DNA of 64,000 bases from an uncultured Clostridia bacterium. GTDB lineage: Bacteria > Bacillota_A > Clostridia > Christensenellales > UBA1242. A model generated the notes under the pieces. That model saw only the letters and a list, made by a program, of their open reading frames with translations, made no database searches and was not told the origin of the DNA. This document shows, one piece after another, positions 40,030-48,491 of this stretch (positions are counted from its first letter, which is position 1; each line of letters begins with the position of its first letter). Where the stretch lies: the NCBI GenBank assembly GCA_947629895.1, contig CANRFP010000001.1:12197-76196 (forward strand), given 5' to 3'. Both the position numbers and the translations under genes were made by a program.

Positions 40030-41136
40030 ATGTCTAAAAAACTTTGCTTTAATGTTAATTTGATTTATTTTATTGTTGTTTGTTTGTTTATTGCAATTCG
40101 AATTTGCAGTAGTTTAAACCTCTTTTCTTTTTTGGGCGAATATGGAAGTTATTATCTTGGTATCATAATTCAGTTGGGGCTTATTTTTGCTTTGCCAATT
40201 TTTCTTTTAAAGAGGCTTGACAAAGGCGATGCAAAAAAAGACACCAAAGATTTTTTGGGCTATAACAAAATTTCCAAAAAGATGATTTTTGTCAGCATTG
40301 CCATTGGCATTGCAGTGTTTTTGGTTAACATTTATGTTTCAACTTTTTTCAATTCTATAATTGGGCTTTTTGGCTATAAATCTGCGGAGACAGCAACTGC
40401 CGGAACTGCAACTGTTGGAAGGCTTTTTCTGGACCTCTTTTGCACCGCTGTTTTGCCTGCAATTTGTGAGGAAACATTGCATAGAGGAATGTTGCTTGCG
40501 GGAAATTCTTGTTTTGGAATGACGAAAACAATTGTGATTTCCGGCGTTCTTTTTGGGCTGTTGCATCTTAACATCGAGCAGTTTTTTTATGCATCCATAA
40601 TTGGTGTGTTTTTGGGATATGTTTGCTTTGTTGCAAATTCAATTTATCCTTGCATTATCATCCACTTTATGAACAATGCCCTAAGCGTGATTGTTTCTTT
40701 TGCAAGCGCAAGGGGAGTTAATTTTATTTCAAATATTATAAACTTTTTCCTCACAAATCCTGTGATTGGATTTATCATGATGCTTTTGGTTTTAACGCTC
40801 CTTCTTATTATCATCTACGAACTCACTCTTATTTTGATGAAAGAGTCCTTTAAACAGCAGTTTGGCAAGAAAAAGCAAGAGATTGCCAATGCTGCAATTA
40901 GGGAGCAGTTTTTCAATCAAATTGATGCCATTAAAAAAGATGAGAAAGTTGTTGAGCCACAAAAACGCGTTATTTACATTGATGCAAGCGAGTTTATTGA
41001 ATTTATGCAGAAACAAAAATTTGAGGAGTCGCCAGACAAAGTTTTGGATTTGAAGATTAAAATTTTGCTTTATGGCTCGTTTATTCTCATGGCAATTGTG
41101 ACGCTTATGACGTTTATTTGGGGGCTTTTGAGATGA
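40030..41136 (+). CDS. CPBP-family intramembrane metalloprotease (second copy)
   Basis: 368 residues with eight or so membrane segments. The catalytic motifs EETLHRGMLLAG, FGLLHLNIEQF and HFMNNALS match the CPBP pattern. A cytoplasmic charged region (about 280-345) and a final transmembrane helix extend it beyond the core. It is followed by rlmH with an ATGA overlap, so the three genes 39.0-41.6 kb probably form one transcript. The start at 40030 has only a weak AGGAC site. Confidence 0.85.
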   Translation: MSKKLCFNVNLIYFIVVCLFIAIRICSSLNLFSFLGEYGSYYLGIIIQLGLIFALPIFLLKRLDKGDAKKDTKDFLGYNKISKKMIFVSIAIGIAVFLVNIYVSTFFNSIIGLFGYKSAETATAGTATVGRLFLDLFCTAVLPAICEETLHRGMLLAGNSCFGMTKTIVISGVLFGLLHLNIEQFFYASIIGVFLGYVCFVANSIYPCIIIHFMNNALSVIVSFASARGVNFISNIINFFLTNPVIGFIMMLLVLTLLLIIIYELTLILMKESFKQQFGKKKQEIANAAIREQFFNQIDAIKKDEKVVEPQKRVIYIDASEFIEFMQKQKFEESPDKVLDLKIKILLYGSFILMAIVTLMTFIWGLLR

Positions 41137-41588
41137 CGATTGATTTGGTTTGTGTTGGAAATTTAAAGGAAAAGTTTTCAAAAGAAGAGCAGGCGGAATA
41201 TTTGAAAAGGCTTTCCGCTTTTGCAAAAGTGAACATAATTGAAATTAAAGAACAAAATGCTTTGCAAAATCCTTTGTCAATTCTTGCAAAAGAAGGCGAG
41301 GAGATTGCCAAAAATTTGCAAGGACACACCATTGTTTGTGACATAAATTCAAAGGAATATTCCAGCCAGCAGTTTGCCGAAAAACTTTCCTCTCTCATGC
41401 AAACAAATTCTCATATCACATTTGTGATTGGCGGCAGTTTTGGCGTGGCGGATGAAATTAAAAATTTGTGCAAAGAAAAAATGTCATTTGGCAAAATGAC
41501 ATTTCCTCACAATTTGTTTAGAATTATACTTTTGGAGCAAATTTATCGTGCTTTCACAATAATCAATGGCAAAACCTATCACAAATAA
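41133..41588 (+). CDS. rlmH: 23S rRNA (pseudouridine1915-N3)-methyltransferase RlmH
   Basis: 151 residues from the ATG at 41133, which overlaps the previous stop (ATGA). SPOUT-fold enzyme that methylates pseudouridine 1915 in helix 69. The C-terminal signature is clear: FVIGGSFGVADEI, MTFPHNLFRIILLEQIYRAF and a terminal NGKTYHK. It ends directly against the stop of the convergent unknown gene with no space between. Translational coupling to a membrane protease is incidental as far as I can see. Confidence 0.97.
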   Translation: MTIDLVCVGNLKEKFSKEEQAEYLKRLSAFAKVNIIEIKEQNALQNPLSILAKEGEEIAKNLQGHTIVCDINSKEYSSQQFAEKLSSLMQTNSHITFVIGGSFGVADEIKNLCKEKMSFGKMTFPHNLFRIILLEQIYRAFTIINGKTYHK

Positions 41589-42269
41589 CTATTTTCTTCT
41601 GCCTTTATTTCGAATTGCTTGAGTTATTTGAATTGTTTTTGGAGTGGCAAAATATGAAACAAGGTTTTCGGGGTGTTGCATATCAATTTCAAAACTTCTG
41701 AAATAACTTTTAATCAATTTGTCATATCTTTCTGGCAAACTGAAAGAAACTTTTAATTGTGGAATTTGATATTCAGTTGTTCCGTTTTGTGTTTGTTGAT
41801 GTATGAAAGTGTCAAACCAATTCATGTTTTCAAGCGCATGCTCAAAAAAATCTGATTTTGTTGTTTGTTTTGTTTTTATATCAAAATATCTTCCGGTTGT
41901 GTTTTCGTAAAAAACAAGTTTGTAGGCATCTCTGAAAACAGCTTGATGTTTCCACAATAAACCCGTTTTTCCTTTCAATACGTTGCAAATATCTTTATTT
42001 GAAATAAATATTTGTCCATTTATGGCATCTAAAAAAGTTTGCTCTGGAAAAGGTGCGGTTAAAACTTCTTCCATCTTTTTTGTTATAAAATTTTCTTCAT
42101 TCAAAATTGCTTTTTGAGCGGCAGCTTTTTCATTTATATTTGCTTCTTCAATATATCTTTTTCTTATTTCAAGCACATTTTTTGCAGCATCTAACTTGGC
42201 AAGTTTAGCCAAGTCTTCTCTGTTTCTTTTTTGGATGGCAACAACAATGTCATCATATAAGTTTTTCAT
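41589..42269 (-). CDS. Hypothetical protein, second gene of an unknown pair
   Basis: 226 residues; no family recognised. The N-terminal 70 residues are helical and charged. The middle has a mixed alpha/beta look (LLWKHQAVFRDAYKLVFYENTTGRYFDIKTK) and the C-terminus is basic (IRNKGRRK). No signal peptide or membrane segment. It overlaps the upstream gene by 4 bases (ATGA), so the two are translationally coupled and probably act together. The pair lies between rlmH and rpsB and looks like an inserted accessory cassette. Confidence 0.55.
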   Translation of the reverse strand: MKNLYDDIVVAIQKRNREDLAKLAKLDAAKNVLEIRKRYIEEANINEKAAAQKAILNEENFITKKMEEVLTAPFPEQTFLDAINGQIFISNKDICNVLKGKTGLLWKHQAVFRDAYKLVFYENTTGRYFDIKTKQTTKSDFFEHALENMNWFDTFIHQQTQNGTTEYQIPQLKVSFSLPERYDKLIKSYFRSFEIDMQHPENLVSYFATPKTIQITQAIRNKGRRK

Positions 42270-42727
42270 TGTTTCTCCTTGCTGGTGGATGAATTTTTTG
42301 GGCGCCCTCTTTTTGCCCGGTTGTTGTTTGTTGTTGGATTGAAATAAGCATCAAGTGCGGTGCAAACTTCGCGTGGAACGATTAAATCAAATCTGTCAAC
42401 CTTATTAAATATGCCATGAAAAACCATTTGTCCATTCTCTTTTTCGGAATTGCGAAAAATATAGTTCCAATCATAGGCTTTCGAAAGAGAATTTGCTTTC
42501 TCTAGTGGAAAGTCGGGAGTGTAATCCACCAAAATATTCCTTTTTGTTGAACCAAAAACTATGCTGTTAAAGCATGGCTTATAAGGCATGGAAAAATCAT
42601 TCCCATGTGGAAAAAAACAATTCATAACATGAAACACTTCGCCATAATAATCTTTTAAAATTTTGCAAAGGCGTTCGTTGTCAATTATTTCATCGTTTTG
42701 TTCGTTGTTTTGGTCATTATTTGTCAT
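42266..42727 (-). CDS. Hypothetical protein, first gene of an unknown pair
   Basis: 153 residues; no family recognised. An Asn/Asp/Glu-rich N-terminus precedes a compact domain with several aromatic residues (YYGEVFHVMNCFFPHGNDF, YDWNYIFRN). The C-terminus (AKRGRPKNSSTS) contains an AT-hook-like KRGRPK, which suggests binding to AT-rich DNA. GGAG lies before the ATG, and the promoter TTGACA-17-TAGTAT drives it. It overlaps the following gene by 4 bases. Confidence 0.5.
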   Translation of the reverse strand: MTNNDQNNEQNDEIIDNERLCKILKDYYGEVFHVMNCFFPHGNDFSMPYKPCFNSIVFGSTKRNILVDYTPDFPLEKANSLSKAYDWNYIFRNSEKENGQMVFHGIFNKVDRFDLIVPREVCTALDAYFNPTTNNNRAKRGRPKNSSTSKEKQ

Positions 42728-42750
42728 ATAAAATCTCCAATTTTTTATTT

Positions 42751-42779
42751 ATACTATCACAAACACTGATTTTTGTCAA
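42751..42779 (-). promoter_or_regulatory. Promoter of the unknown two-gene cassette
   Basis: Minus-strand TTGACA (plus 42774-42779), 17 bases, TAGTAT (plus 42751-42756). It is divergent from the rpsB promoter. Confidence 0.75.
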
Positions 42780-42807
42780 TATCCTTTTCATTTTTTTGTG
42801 AAAATGC

Positions 42808-42837
42808 TTGACTTGCTTAAACTTTTTGTGTTATATT
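42808..42837 (+). promoter_or_regulatory. Promoter of rpsB-tsf
   Basis: TTGACT, 18 bases, TATATT. The start codon is 180 bases further, leaving a long leader. Confidence 0.75.
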
Positions 42838-42843
42838 AGCAAA

Positions 42844-43017
42844 GTCATTGAGACAAATAGCACCTAAAAGGCTTTTCAACGCTGTTGCCTGAACGCTTGC
42901 AAACATTTGATGATTATTGTCCAGATTTGAATTTGTTTGCAGGTAAAAGATGGTTAAATCTTGGGTTTGTTGAAAGAATCCTTTTGGGGAAGAAACAAAA
43001 ACAGGAGGTTATTTTTT
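42844..43017 (+). promoter_or_regulatory. rpsB: Long 5' leader of rpsB, candidate autoregulatory RNA
   Basis: About 174 nt between the predicted start of transcription and the rpsB ATG, ending in AGGAGG (43003-43008). The region has GC-richer segments (GCACCTAAAAGGCTTTTCAA, GCTGTTGCCTGAACGC) unlike ordinary spacers. Ribosomal protein leaders often bind the encoded protein; I cannot assign it to a named leader class. A short ORF across it (42885-43094) is rejected as it would overlap rpsB out of frame. Confidence 0.4.
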
Positions 43018-43911
43018 ATGTCAGTTATTTCAATGAAACAATTATTGGAGGCAGGTGTTCACTTTGGTCACCAAACCAGAAAGTGGAACCCTAAGATGAA
43101 GGAATACATTTTTGCCGCAAGAAATGATATTCACATCATCAATCTTGAACAAACGTCAAGCCAAGTTGACAAGGCTTACACTTTTGTTCGTGATGTTGCC
43201 GCAAGCGGAAAGAATGTTCTTTTTGTAGGAACAAAAAAGCAAGCACAAGAGGCCATCAAGGAAGAGGCTGAAAGATGCGGAATGTTCTATGTGAACACAA
43301 GATGGCTTGGAGGAACTCTCACAAACTTCAAAACCATCAGAAACAGAATTGAGAGATTGAACAAACTCAATCAAATGGAAAAAGTTGGTGAGTTTGACCT
43401 TTTGCCAAAGAAAGAGGTTGCTCTTTTGAAACAAGAAAGAGACAAACTTGAAAAAAATCTTGGCGGAATTAAAGAAATGAGAGAATTGCCAGGCGTTATC
43501 TTTGTTGTTGACCCAAGCAACGAAAAGATTTGCGTTCATGAGGCAGGAATTTTGAATATTCCTGTTGTCAGCCTTGTTGACACAAACTGTGACCCAACAG
43601 GCGTAAGCGTTGTTATTCCTGGAAATGACGATGCAATCCGTTCAGTTAAGCTTATTGCAAGTGCCATTGCTGATGCTGTTATTGAAGCAAGAGAAGGCGT
43701 TTCCATGAAGAAGGAAGAAGAGACAACAGAGGAGAATGTTGACCTTGAAAGCCTTTTAACACAAGCAAAGCCAAGCGTTGAGATGGCAGAGGCAGGCGAG
43801 GAAGTTAAGAAAACAACAAGAAAGCCACGCAAAAAGCCAGAAACAAAGAAAGAAGCAAAAACCGAAGAGGTTGTTGCTGAAAATGAAACTGCTGCAAAGG
43901 ATGCAGAATAA
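43018..43911 (+). CDS. rpsB: 30S ribosomal protein S2
   Basis: 297 residues from the ATG at 43018, ten bases after AGGAGG; the longer frame lacks a ribosome site. The core is typical: [61 protein letters not shown] and [14 protein letters not shown]-terminal Lys/Glu/Ala-rich extension of about 55 residues ([18 protein letters not shown]) makes it longer than most S2 proteins. First gene of the translation supercluster, co-transcribed with tsf. Confidence 0.98.
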   Translation: MSVISMKQLLEAGVHFGHQTRKWNPKMKEYIFAARNDIHIINLEQTSSQVDKAYTFVRDVAASGKNVLFVGTKKQAQEAIKEEAERCGMFYVNTRWLGGTLTNFKTIRNRIERLNKLNQMEKVGEFDLLPKKEVALLKQERDKLEKNLGGIKEMRELPGVIFVVDPSNEKICVHEAGILNIPVVSLVDTNCDPTGVSVVIPGNDDAIRSVKLIASAIADAVIEAREGVSMKKEEETTEENVDLESLLTQAKPSVEMAEAGEEVKKTTRKPRKKPETKKEAKTEEVVAENETAAKDAE

Positions 43912-43924
43912 AAGGAGAGGGAAT

Positions 43925-44578
43925 ATGAGTTTCACAGCACAAGATGTTGCAAAATTAAGAGCACAAACAGGCGTTGGAATGATGGAATGCAAGAGAGCAC
44001 TCACTGACGCAAATGGAGATTTTGAAAAAGCAATCGTTCTTTTGAGAGAAAGAGGACTTAAAGCCGTTGACAAAAAGCAAGGCAGAATTGCTTCGGAAGG
44101 ATTGGTTCAATCCTACATTCACATGGGTGGAAAGATTGGCGTTCTTGTTGAAGTTAACTGTGAAACAGACTTTGTTGCAAAGAGCGATGACTTCCAAACA
44201 CTTGTAAAAGACATTGCTATGCACATTGCTGCCGCAAACCCTAAATATGTTGCAGAGGCAGATGTTGACCCAGCAGAACTTGAACAAGAAAAGGAAATTT
44301 TAAGAAAACAAGCAACTAATGAAGGCAAACCTGCAAACATTGTTGAAAAAATGCTTGAAGGCAGAATTAAGAAATTTTATGAAGATGTTTGCCTTTTAAA
44401 TCAACACTTTGTTAAGGACCAAGACAAAACAATTAAAGACCTTTTAACAGAAGCAACACTCAAAATTGGCGAAAAGATTTCTGTTAGAAGATTTGTTCGT
44501 TATGAACTTGGCGAAGGGCTTGAAAAACGCAACGACAATTTTGCAGAAGAAATTGCAAAACTCAGCGGAAACAACTAA
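43925..44578 (+). CDS. tsf: Elongation factor Ts
   Basis: 217 residues from the ATG at 43925, preceded by AGGAGAGGG. The UBA-like N-terminal domain has [19 protein letters not shown], and the core motif [10 protein letters not shown] contacts EF-Tu to release GDP. It is the short EF-Ts form, without the longer C-terminal parts seen in E. coli. pyrH, which follows tsf in most bacteria, is absent; a terminator and a metal-resistance pair come next. Confidence 0.97.
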   Translation: MSFTAQDVAKLRAQTGVGMMECKRALTDANGDFEKAIVLLRERGLKAVDKKQGRIASEGLVQSYIHMGGKIGVLVEVNCETDFVAKSDDFQTLVKDIAMHIAAANPKYVAEADVDPAELEQEKEILRKQATNEGKPANIVEKMLEGRIKKFYEDVCLLNQHFVKDQDKTIKDLLTEATLKIGEKISVRRFVRYELGEGLEKRNDNFAEEIAKLSGNN

Positions 44579-44615
44579 GATTTTTTGATTTTTGTTTAAA
44601 ACACACACATAAAAA

Positions 44616-44638
44616 GCACGATTTTTTTCGTGTTTTTT
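44616..44638 (+). terminator. Terminator of rpsB-tsf
   Basis: CACGA (44617-44621) pairs with TCGTG (44628-44632), followed by a run of T. Confidence 0.75.
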
Positions 44639-44657
44639 TATTTTTTTGAAATTTTTG

Positions 44658-44712
44658 TTGACAATAGAATAAATATTCAACTATAATGAGAATGGTTGAA
44701 GAAATATTCAAC
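44658..44712 (+). promoter_or_regulatory. Promoter and ArsR/SmtB-type operator
   Basis: TTGACA (44658-44663), 18 bases, TATAAT (44682-44687). TATTCAAC overlaps the spacer (44674-44681), and GTTGAA-gaaata-TTCAAC (44695-44712) forms a dyad just after the -10. This is the usual position and look of operators bound by metal-sensing ArsR/SmtB repressors, consistent with autorepression released by metal. Confidence 0.75.
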
Positions 44713-44729
44713 TGTTTTTAGGAGTTATT

Positions 44730-45116
44730 ATGACAAAATGTAAATGTGTGAATTGTGACTGCAACATCATTCACGAGGACGATGTGAAAGCGGTTAGGGG
44801 CAAGATGCTTGATGACGACATTTTGATTGCCACAGCTGATTTTTACAAAGTTCTTTCGGACAGCACAAGAATAAAAATTATAAACGCACTTGACGAAAAA
44901 GAACTTTGCGTGTGCGATATTTCTTCGCTTTTGAATATGACAAAATCGGCGGTGTCGCACCAACTGCAAAATTTGAAAGATATGAATTTGATTAAAAGTC
45001 GCAGGGCGGGCAAAGAGGTGTTTTATTCGCTTGCAGACAACCATGTTAGACAAGTTTTTGAGATAAGTTTGCAGCATGTTTTGGAGGAAAGAAATGATAA
45101 AGCAAGTGAAAATTGA
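44730..45116 (+). CDS. ArsR/SmtB-family metal-sensing repressor (CadC-like)
   Basis: 128 residues. The winged helix has the metal-binding ELCVCD motif in the alpha-3 helix (Cys60, Cys62) and an HTH (MTKSAVSHQLQNLKDMNLI). An N-terminal Cys cluster (Cys4, 6, 9, 11) may complete a thiolate site, as in CadC, which senses Cd, Pb or Zn. It overlaps the P1B-ATPase gene by 23 bases, so sensor and exporter are made together. The operator upstream fits autoregulation. Confidence 0.9.
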   Translation: MTKCKCVNCDCNIIHEDDVKAVRGKMLDDDILIATADFYKVLSDSTRIKIINALDEKELCVCDISSLLNMTKSAVSHQLQNLKDMNLIKSRRAGKEVFYSLADNHVRQVFEISLQHVLEERNDKASEN

Positions 45117-47118
45117 GGGGCTGGATTGTCCTAATTGTGCAAGAAATTTATCAGAAGAAATAAACAAACTTGATGGAATAACAAACGCAAACATAGACTT
45201 TGTTAAATGCAAATTGTCTTTTGAAAGCGAGGATGTGGATGAAGCCCTTATAAAAATTGTTGAACTCACAAAAGAATTAGAGCCACAGGCGGTTATAACT
45301 GACAAGGAAGCATCCAAAAAGAACAGCAAATTTCTTATTTTGGATTTGACATTTTTGTCTGTTGGAATTGCTTTGGGCTTTGTTTTGTTCTTTGTTAAAA
45401 TGCCGGTTTGGACTTATTGGGTTTTGTATTCTGTTGCGGCATTACTTCTTGGCTGGAAAACCTATTTGAAGGCGTTTAAACTTCTTTTCAAAGGCATAAT
45501 CAATGAAAATATGCTCATCACAATTTCAGTTGTTGGGGCATCCTTTGTCAGCGAACATATGGAAGGCTTGATGGTGATTGCGCTCTATTCCATTGGGAAA
45601 ATCTTTGAGGGATTGGCGGTTAACCGCTCGCGAAGAAGCATCGAAAAACTTGTTAAAATGCAGCCAGAATATGCAAACTTGCTTGTTGGAGGTGAAGAAA
45701 AACAAGTTAAGCCCGAAGAGGTTGCTGTTGGCGACAGAATTGTGGTTAAAGCGGGCGAAAGAGTTCCACTTGACGGCAAAGTTTGTCAAGGGGTGGCATC
45801 ACTTAATCTTCAAAGCCTAACGGGCGAAAGTGTGCCTGTCAGCAAAAAGGTTGGCGATGAGGTTTTGTCTGGAAGCATTGTGCTTGACGGAGTTTTGACG
45901 CTTGTTGTGACAAGCCTTTATAAGGACAGCACAATCAGCAAAATTATGAATTTGGTGGAAAACGCTTCTGAAAACAAGTCCAAAACTGAAACTTTCATAT
46001 CCAAAATCACTCGTTGGTACACACTTGGCGTTGTGGTTTTGGCTGTGCTTGTTTGGGGAATTGTGTGGGCAGTTTCAAAAGATTTCAACATTGCTTTCTA
46101 TCGCGGGCTTATCTTTTTGGTTGTGTCTTGTCCATGCGCTTTTGCAATTTCTGTTCCTCTTTCCTATTTTTCGGGGCTTGGCAACGCATCAAGGAATGGC
46201 GTTTTGATTAAAGGCTCAAACTTCTTGGATGCTTGCGCAAATTTAAATATGGTTGCTTTTGACAAAACGGGAACTTTGACAACAGGGCAATTTTCTCTTG
46301 AAAAAATCACAACTTTCAAAGGCAGAACAGAAGAAGAGGTTTTGTTTTTGGCGGCAATAGGCGAAAAAGGGTCAATTCATCCACTTGCAAAGGCGATTGT
46401 GGCGGCATGCAGAAGAAAGCGTTTGCCAAAGCCAGAAAAATTGAAGGAAACGGCTGGTGTGGGCGTGAGGTTTGAATATAATGGCAAGAAATATTTTGTT
46501 GGAAGAAAGGACAAAAAACTGAAAAACACTGCTGTTGAACTTTATGAAAACGGGGCGAAATTGGCGGTTTTTGAACTTGCTGACACAATTAAAGAAACAT
46601 CTTATCAGGCATGCAAGGGATTAAAGGAAATTGGTATAAAAACGGTTATGCTTTCCGGCGATAACGAAGAGAGCGTGCAAAGTGTTTGTCAACAAATTGG
46701 GCTTGACGAATATCACTGTTCGCTTTTGCCACAAGACAAATATGCCTTTCTTGAAAAGGAAAAATCTGCCGGCGCAAAAGTGGGCTATGTTGGAGATGGC
46801 ATAAACGATGCGCCATCGCTGACGGTTTCAAATGTTGGCTTTTCAATGGGAATAAATGGCAGCCCTGCAAGCATTGAGGCAAGCGATGTTGTGCTTGTTG
46901 ATGACAACCCAAACAAAATATTAACAGCAATCAAAATTTCTCGTTTCACAAGAAAAATTGTTTGGGAAAACATAATTCTTTCCGCTCTTGTGAAGGCTGT
47001 GTTCTTGTCCTTAGGGGCGGCAGGCATAACGGGAATGCTGTGGGCTGTGTTTGCCGATGTTGGCGTGACCGTGCTTGCAATTTTAAATTCCATTCGTGCA
47101 TTAAATCACAAAGCATAA
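45094..47118 (+). CDS. cadA: P1B-type heavy-metal exporting ATPase (CadA/ZntA-like)
   Basis: 674 residues from the ATG at 45094 (GGAGG upstream). An N-terminal HMA domain with GLDCPNCA (Cys12, Cys15), the membrane metal site CPC (VVSCPCAFAIS), phosphorylation motif DKTGTLTTG, TGES actuator loop (LTGESVPVSKK), HP motif (SIHPLAKA) and hinge GDGINDAPSL. The CPC motif with this sensor partner points to Zn/Cd/Pb export rather than Cu. Located where pyrH is expected in the rpsB-tsf-frr cluster. Confidence 0.93.
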   Translation: MIKQVKIEGLDCPNCARNLSEEINKLDGITNANIDFVKCKLSFESEDVDEALIKIVELTKELEPQAVITDKEASKKNSKFLILDLTFLSVGIALGFVLFFVKMPVWTYWVLYSVAALLLGWKTYLKAFKLLFKGIINENMLITISVVGASFVSEHMEGLMVIALYSIGKIFEGLAVNRSRRSIEKLVKMQPEYANLLVGGEEKQVKPEEVAVGDRIVVKAGERVPLDGKVCQGVASLNLQSLTGESVPVSKKVGDEVLSGSIVLDGVLTLVVTSLYKDSTISKIMNLVENASENKSKTETFISKITRWYTLGVVVLAVLVWGIVWAVSKDFNIAFYRGLIFLVVSCPCAFAISVPLSYFSGLGNASRNGVLIKGSNFLDACANLNMVAFDKTGTLTTGQFSLEKITTFKGRTEEEVLFLAAIGEKGSIHPLAKAIVAACRRKRLPKPEKLKETAGVGVRFEYNGKKYFVGRKDKKLKNTAVELYENGAKLAVFELADTIKETSYQACKGLKEIGIKTVMLSGDNEESVQSVCQQIGLDEYHCSLLPQDKYAFLEKEKSAGAKVGYVGDGINDAPSLTVSNVGFSMGINGSPASIEASDVVLVDDNPNKILTAIKISRFTRKIVWENIILSALVKAVFLSLGAAGITGMLWAVFADVGVTVLAILNSIRALNHKA

Positions 47119-47120
47119 AT

Positions 47121-47149
47121 CAAAAAACGTCCTCGTGGCGTTTTTTTTC
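47121..47149 (+). terminator. Terminator behind the P1B-ATPase
   Basis: AACGTC/GGCGTT-type stem around CTCGT with an eight-base T run. Confidence 0.7.
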
Positions 47150-47211
47150 TTGTAAATTGTTTGCAAAGACAAAAGTTTTGTGTTATTATTGAATGTAATT
47201 AAGGAGTTTTT

Positions 47212-47778
47212 ATGAATGAATTAGTAGATGAAGTGTATGCCACTTTGAAAGATGATTTGGACAAAGCATATTCACATCAACAAAATGAATATCTTGTTAT
47301 TAGGGCTGGCAGAGCAAATCCACACATTTTGGATAAAATTGTTGTGGATTATTATGGCGTTCCAACACCAATCGTTCAAATGGGCACGGTTACAGTTTCG
47401 GAGGCAAGAATTTTGAACATCAATGTTTGGGATGCATCTCAAATTAAAAATGTTGAAAAGGCAATATCCGCTTCCGACATTGGTCTCACGCCAAACAATG
47501 ACGGCAAAACCATCAGACTTGTTTTTCCAATGCTCACGGAAGAGCGCAGAAGAGATATTGTGAAACAAGTTAAGAAAATTTGCGAAGAAACAAAAATTGC
47601 CATGAGAAATGTTAGGCGCGATGCAATGGATATGCTTAAAGACATGAAAAAAGAAGGCTCGCTTTCGGAAGATGAATTTGATGCTTGCGAAAAGGAAGTG
47701 CAAAAGATTGTTGACCGCTTCACCGATGCGGCAGATAAACTTGCTGAGGATAAAGAAGACGAGGTTATGAAAGTTTAG
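47212..47778 (+). CDS. frr: Ribosome recycling factor
   Basis: 188 residues, normal length. Family motifs are IRAGRANPHILDKIVVDYYGVPTPI, NDGKTIRLVFPMLTEERRRDIVKQ and RNVRRDAMD. With EF-G it splits post-termination ribosomes. AAGGAG precedes the ATG and a promoter of the form TTGCAA...TATTAT lies in the 93-base gap after the ATPase terminator, so frr-uppS-cdsA start a new transcript. Confidence 0.98.
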   Translation: MNELVDEVYATLKDDLDKAYSHQQNEYLVIRAGRANPHILDKIVVDYYGVPTPIVQMGTVTVSEARILNINVWDASQIKNVEKAISASDIGLTPNNDGKTIRLVFPMLTEERRRDIVKQVKKICEETKIAMRNVRRDAMDMLKDMKKEGSLSEDEFDACEKEVQKIVDRFTDAADKLAEDKEDEVMKV

Positions 47779-47789
47779 TTAAGGTGGCT

Positions 47790-48491
47790 ATGTTAAAGTT
47801 TAAAAAAATCAAAGTTTTTCCAAAGCACATCGCTTTTATTATGGATGGAAATCGCAGATGGGCAAAGGAGCGTGGGCTTGACAAAATGCTTGGGCACAGG
47901 CAGGGCGCAATTGCGTTAAAAAACATTGTTTTGGCTCTTGCAGAGATTGAAGAAATCAAATTTGCGTCCTTCTTTGCCTTTTCAACTGAAAATTGGAAGA
48001 GGTCGAAAGAGGAAATTGACGGCTTGTTTGATATTGTAACGCAGTTTGCCGATGAAAATGAAAATCTTTTCGATGACAAAAACATCAAACTTGTTGCAAT
48101 GGGCGATTTGAGCAAATTCCCTTCCAAAATGAAAGAAACAATTTTGAGAGGGGTTGAGCGCACAAAAAACAACACGGGGCTTGTGGTGAATTTGGCATTG
48201 AACTATGGTGGGCGAGATGACATTGTTCAGGCGGTGAATAACGCGCTTGAAAAAGGTGAAAAAATAACAGAGAAATCAATAGAAGAAAACCTTTATTCCT
48301 ATCCTTCGCCAGACATCGACTTTTTGATTCGCACAAGTGGTGAAATGAGGGTGTCAAATTTCATGCTTTATCAAATGGCTTACAGCGAATTTTATTTCAC
48401 AAAAACCTATTGGCCAGACTTTGACAAAAAACAACTTTACAAAGCACTTTTGGATTATTCAAAAAGAAACAGAAGATTTGGAGGCAAATAA
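47790..48491 (+). CDS. uppS: Isoprenyl (undecaprenyl) diphosphate synthase
   Basis: 233 residues from the ATG at 47790; an in-frame GTG at 47784 lies in the AAGGTGG ribosome site. Cis-prenyltransferase that builds the C55 lipid carrier for peptidoglycan. Motifs are IMDGNRRWAKERG (catalytic Asp19), FSTENWKR, NYGGRDDIV and RTSGEMRVSNFMLYQMAYSE. It overlaps cdsA by one base (TAATG), so the two lipid genes are coupled. Confidence 0.97.
   Translation: MLKFKKIKVFPKHIAFIMDGNRRWAKERGLDKMLGHRQGAIALKNIVLALAEIEEIKFASFFAFSTENWKRSKEEIDGLFDIVTQFADENENLFDDKNIKLVAMGDLSKFPSKMKETILRGVERTKNNTGLVVNLALNYGGRDDIVQAVNNALEKGEKITEKSIEENLYSYPSPDIDFLIRTSGEMRVSNFMLYQMAYSEFYFTKTYWPDFDKKQLYKALLDYSKRNRRFGGK

Noticed and set aside
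39000..41136. Bacteriocin cluster around the CPBP proteases
   Set aside because: No precursor peptide, modification enzyme or transporter lies nearby; the neighbours are tadA and rlmH.
42885..43094. 69-codon ORF in the rpsB leader
   Set aside because: Overlaps the rpsB start in another frame, has no ribosome site and lies within the presumed leader RNA.
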